A DNA stretch of 9,588 bases from JAKQHY01 sp034429675 (GTDB lineage Bacteria > Chloroflexota > Anaerolineae > B4-G1 > SLSP01). Position 1 is the first letter of the stretch. Every line of letters begins with the position of its first letter. Below, one piece after another: positions 7,130 to 9,588 of the stretch. The position numbers were made by a program, and so were the translations under genes. The DNA lies in contig DAOUFX010000012.1 in the NCBI GenBank assembly GCA_034429675.1, forward strand, positions 1-9,588, written 5' to 3'. The notes beneath the pieces were generated by a model. That model saw only the letters and a list, made by a program, of their open reading frames with translations, did not search any database and was not told where the DNA came from.

Positions 7130-8332
7130 ATGGGAAACGTTCAGCGCCCAAAAATTCTCATTGTTGATGACAGACAAGAGAACCTCTATACATTGCAAAA
7201 GCTGCTGGCTGTTCTCGATGTTGATGTAATTTCTGCTTCATCGGGTTTTTCAGCCATGGAGCTGGCCGTGAGCCATGATTTTTGCCTTGCCATTGTAGAT
7301 GTGCAAATGCCGGAGATGGATGGGTATGAACTGGTGGAGTTTTTGCGCGGCAATCTCAATACGCGTTCGCTTCCGGTGATCTTTGTCAGCGCGATCTTCT
7401 CAGATGAGTATCATCACCGGAGGGGGTATGATGCCGGGGCGGTTGATTTTATCAGTAAGCCTTTTAATCCGGAAATTCTGCTCAGCAAAGTGCGGATTTT
7501 CCTGGAACTATACCGCCAGCGATTACAACTTGAGGATCTGGTCTCCCGCTTGGATAGCGTCAATCTTTCTCTATCTCAGGAAAATCTGCGTATGGAAGCG
7601 GAACTGCATACGGCTCGCCGCTTGCAGACCATGCTTCTGCCCAAAGATGACGAGTTGTGCGAGTCCTCCTCGCTGGATATTGCCAGTTTTGTTCGTCCGG
7701 CCCACGAGGTCAGCGGCGACTACTATGATGTGATTGTGAGCGGCGACCGCTATGTTTTTGGCGTCGGGGATGTCACCGGTCACGGTTTGGAGAGCGGTGT
7801 GCTAACTTTGATGATGCAGACGGCGCTTCGTTCCTTATTGTGCGTATCCTCCTGGGACCCGGCCACCATCTTCAGCGCTTTGAATACCATTTTGCGCGTC
7901 AACATGCGCAGGATGGGGCTTGACAAGATGCTGACTTTGGCTCTGCTCGTCTATGAAGAGGGCCGGGTTCACTTGAGTGGGCAGCACGAAGACCTGATTG
8001 TAGTGCGCGCTTCGGGGCATGTCGAACGCTATGACACGACATTTCTGGGTATGCCTTTGGGATTGACCGATGCTGTTGCGGAATTTATTCAGACATTGAG
8101 TGTGGATTTGCAGCCCGGAGACGGCGTCGTGTTGTATTCCGATGGGATTACTGAAGCCGAGAACCCTGCCGGTGAATTTTACGGTTTAGACCGGTTGTGC
8201 GCTGTGATCAGTCTCCATTGGGGCTCCACGTCCGAGATGATCAAAGATTTCGTTCTGGCGGATTTCGATGCTTTTGTCGCCCAAAAGGAAATCCTTGACG
8301 ATTTGTTGCTGCTGGTTATCAAACGCCGCTAA
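7130..8332 (+). CDS. Response regulator with SpoIIE/RsbU-type PP2C serine phosphatase output
   Basis: The 400-residue cytoplasmic protein has an N-terminal receiver domain (about 7-125) with KILIVDD, phospho-acceptor D57 in VDVQMPEMDG and K110 in SKPF. A helical, probably coiled-coil, linker (about 125-165) leads to a SpoIIE-type PP2C domain (165-400). The metal-binding acidic motifs are intact: SGDYYD (D197), GDVTGHG (D214), YSDGITEAE (D338) and DDLLL (D390/D391). Members of this family dephosphorylate a serine or threonine on STAS anti-anti-sigma proteins, releasing a sigma factor by partner switching. Phosphorylation of the receiver normally switches the phosphatase on. It lies 17 bases after the hybrid kinase, which is its likely upstream kinase. 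ATG 7130 is preferred, with a GGCGGA site 6 bases before it. The in-frame GTG at 7097 lies inside the kinase gene. No STAS or anti-sigma gene is in the window, so the target is unknown. Confidence 0.93.
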   Translation: MGNVQRPKILIVDDRQENLYTLQKLLAVLDVDVISASSGFSAMELAVSHDFCLAIVDVQMPEMDGYELVEFLRGNLNTRSLPVIFVSAIFSDEYHHRRGYDAGAVDFISKPFNPEILLSKVRIFLELYRQRLQLEDLVSRLDSVNLSLSQENLRMEAELHTARRLQTMLLPKDDELCESSSLDIASFVRPAHEVSGDYYDVIVSGDRYVFGVGDVTGHGLESGVLTLMMQTALRSLLCVSSWDPATIFSALNTILRVNMRRMGLDKMLTLALLVYEEGRVHLSGQHEDLIVVRASGHVERYDTTFLGMPLGLTDAVAEFIQTLSVDLQPGDGVVLYSDGITEAENPAGEFYGLDRLCAVISLHWGSTSEMIKDFVLADFDAFVAQKEILDDLLLLVIKRR

Positions 8333-8358
8333 GCAGGTTGCGCCAACGGTGGGCCGTG

Positions 8359-9435
8359 TCATTCCGGCACGATGTCCACAATGATCATTTCCGGGCGGCA
8401 GAGGAAGCGTAGCCTGGGCGCATGCCCTCTTTCCATTCCAATGCCATTTGAGACGATTAACATCTTCCCCGGCGCAATTTGGGTCGCGCCGGAAGCCCAT
8501 TCCCGCGAGACTGCGCTCAGCGTCATGATCGGCCCGATGATGGGCAGTTGTACCTGTCCGCCGTGTGTGTGTCCGGCGACCAGCAAATCCGCTCTTACAT
8601 CTCCCAGGCTGAAGTTGGGGCTGTGTCCTATGGCGATGTGGAAAGCTTCTGTTCCAGGCACACTGGCGGCAACATCGAACGATTCAGTCAGAGACAGTCC
8701 GGTGACATGAACCTCTCCCAGGTCGAATTGCGTGCGCGTTTCGACGACGGCGACCGGTAATCCCGCGAAGACCTGTGTCCACTCCCCATGACGGTCTACG
8801 TTGCCCATGACGGCAAAAGCTCCCAGCGGCGCGTCGAGCTTCGCTTCCTTGAGAATTGCATTGAGCGCTGCGGCTTCATGCTCATAGCTGCGGCTGCGTT
8901 TTCCCATCTGGATGTAATCTCCGGTGAAGAGGATCAGGTCAGGACTCGCGTCCATCGCCTTCTCGATGGCCCTGGCCTCGTAGGCTCCCGGCGCATCCGT
9001 CTGGATGTCGGCCAGGATGGCGACGCGCACCGGGGTGGTAAGTTTTGTAGTTTGAATCGTGACATGGCTGACTTTCAGCCAGCGCGGTTCGATCAGGAAT
9101 GCATCCAGCGCAACGAGCGAGATGATCGCGGCCAGGGTACTGCATCCGTAAGCGGTTATGCGGCTTGACGGGTGGAGGATGACGGCCAGCCCCAACAACA
9201 ACAACGGTGTGTACAAAAAGATGGTCCAGGCCATAAGCTGCCCCCGCCCGAAGTTGTTGGTTGGGTAAGCCAACGCGCTGACCATGCTGATGACGAACAG
9301 CATTCCACTCTGAACTGTCGCTGCACCGGCAGGCGCCCAAACCGGCATCGCCGGCATTCGGCGTAGCCGCCATACGAGAAACAGAGAAAGTGCTACAACC
9401 CCCAGGTTAAGCAGATGATGTGCTGTAACGTCCAA
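8359..9435 (-). CDS. Membrane-anchored metallophosphoesterase-fold protein with altered motifs
   Basis: The N-terminus holds four hydrophobic membrane segments (about 6-24, 40-57, 67-86 and 93-113). It is followed by a calcineurin-like metallophosphoesterase domain (about 135-358) of the YkuE-like kind. Numbering uses the TTG start. Motif I is ADIQTD, with D143 present but Q145 in place of the usual His. Motif II is TGD (D173). Motif III is GNVD, with N212 kept but V213 replacing the catalytic His. Motif IV is GHSP (H271) and motif V is GHTHGG (H289, H291). Most metal ligands remain, so metal binding is plausible, but the changes make the activity and substrate uncertain. TTG at 9435 is chosen because AAGGAG lies 7 bases before it. 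ATG at 9471 in the same frame has no such site and would add 12 residues (370 in all). The gene runs convergent to the phosphatase gene, with 26 bases between their stops. It has its own promoter and seems independent of the signalling operon. Confidence 0.85.
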   Translation of the reverse strand: MDVTAHHLLNLGVVALSLFLVWRLRRMPAMPVWAPAGAATVQSGMLFVISMVSALAYPTNNFGRGQLMAWTIFLYTPLLLLGLAVILHPSSRITAYGCSTLAAIISLVALDAFLIEPRWLKVSHVTIQTTKLTTPVRVAILADIQTDAPGAYEARAIEKAMDASPDLILFTGDYIQMGKRSRSYEHEAAALNAILKEAKLDAPLGAFAVMGNVDRHGEWTQVFAGLPVAVVETRTQFDLGEVHVTGLSLTESFDVAASVPGTEAFHIAIGHSPNFSLGDVRADLLVAGHTHGGQVQLPIIGPIMTLSAVSREWASGATQIAPGKMLIVSNGIGMERGHAPRLRFLCRPEMIIVDIVPE

Positions 9436-9442
9436 AGTAACA

Positions 9443-9448
9443 CTCCTT
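9443..9448 (-). promoter_or_regulatory. Ribosome binding site favouring the TTG start
   Basis: Read on the - strand, AAGGAG is followed by 7 bases and then TTG at 9435-9433. The alternative ATG at 9471 is preceded by AACAGAAACC, which has no Shine-Dalgarno match. The site lies inside the longer reading frame, so it could also be chance. Confidence 0.6.
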
Positions 9449-9500
9449 AGCGATAGTTGGGCAGTTTTCATGGTTTCTGTTTTGAATTTGCCAAAGACAG

Positions 9501-9529
9501 ATTATACTCGATACTGGCCTGCGGTTCAC
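9501..9529 (-). promoter_or_regulatory. Probable promoter of the metallophosphoesterase gene
   Basis: On the - strand a perfect -10 TATAAT (9506-9501) is preceded at 17 bases by a weak -35, GTGAAC (9529-9524), matching three of six consensus bases. The predicted start near 9494 gives a leader of about 60 bases to TTG 9435, or 24 to ATG 9471. Confidence 0.55.
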
Positions 9530-9588
9530 CCGCGCCTGGATGAAAACTGCAATACGATGGCAGACATTTAGAAGGAAGGTGTCTTTCG

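Noticed and set aside
8333..8358. Bidirectional terminator between the convergent phosphatase and metallophosphoesterase genes
   Set aside because: Only a 4-base stem (ACGG/CCGT at 8346-8357) is seen and there is no T-tract on either strand.
9557..9571. Four-codon frame ATG to TAG near the right edge
   Set aside because: Too short to support, with no ribosome site.

Overview
The window is ordinary chromosomal bacterial DNA of moderate G+C and fully coding in style: six protein genes, five on the + strand and one convergent gene on the - strand, with no RNA gene, insertion sequence, CRISPR array or large repeat that I can see. No gap between genes exceeds about 155 bases. Most genes have clear Shine-Dalgarno sites. 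The taxonomy cannot be fixed from the sequence. The lipoprotein machinery, an EFR1-type flavodoxin/ferredoxin, and the large hybrid kinase with a SpoIIE-type phosphatase would fit an environmental bacterium with an anaerobic or facultative life. Chloroflexota (Anaerolineae-like) is one guess, held weakly.

Layout. (1) 57-590: lspA, lipoprotein signal peptidase II. (2) 632-1441: EFR1-type protein with a flavodoxin-like N-terminus and two [4Fe-4S] ferredoxin motifs. (3) 1442-1594: intergenic region with a near-consensus sigma70-type promoter (TTGACA, 17-base spacer, extended TATGAT). It drives (4) 1595-2593, a PF04392-type ABC substrate-binding lipoprotein, (5) 2601-7112, a 1503-residue membrane hybrid histidine kinase (dCache, HAMP, two GAF, coiled coil, HisKA, HATPase, three receiver domains), and (6) 7130-8332, a receiver-SpoIIE/PP2C phosphatase. 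(7) On the - strand, 8359-9435 is a membrane-anchored metallophosphoesterase-fold protein with a changed active site, behind its own TATAAT promoter. The last ~80 bases are an upstream region for that gene and perhaps for a divergent gene beyond the window.

How they may work together. Genes 4 to 6 are closely spaced (7 and 17 bases) and share one promoter, so they look like one signalling operon. An exported lipoprotein related to ABC-transporter binding proteins, but with no permease or ATPase beside it, could bind a small ligand and present it to the dCache sensor of the kinase. The kinase would then control the receiver-phosphatase, whose usual family role is to dephosphorylate an anti-anti-sigma (STAS) protein in a partner-switching cascade. 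The STAS and anti-sigma partners are not in the window. This ligand-to-PP2C module is the most interesting system here. Its parts belong to known families; the coupling between them is inference.
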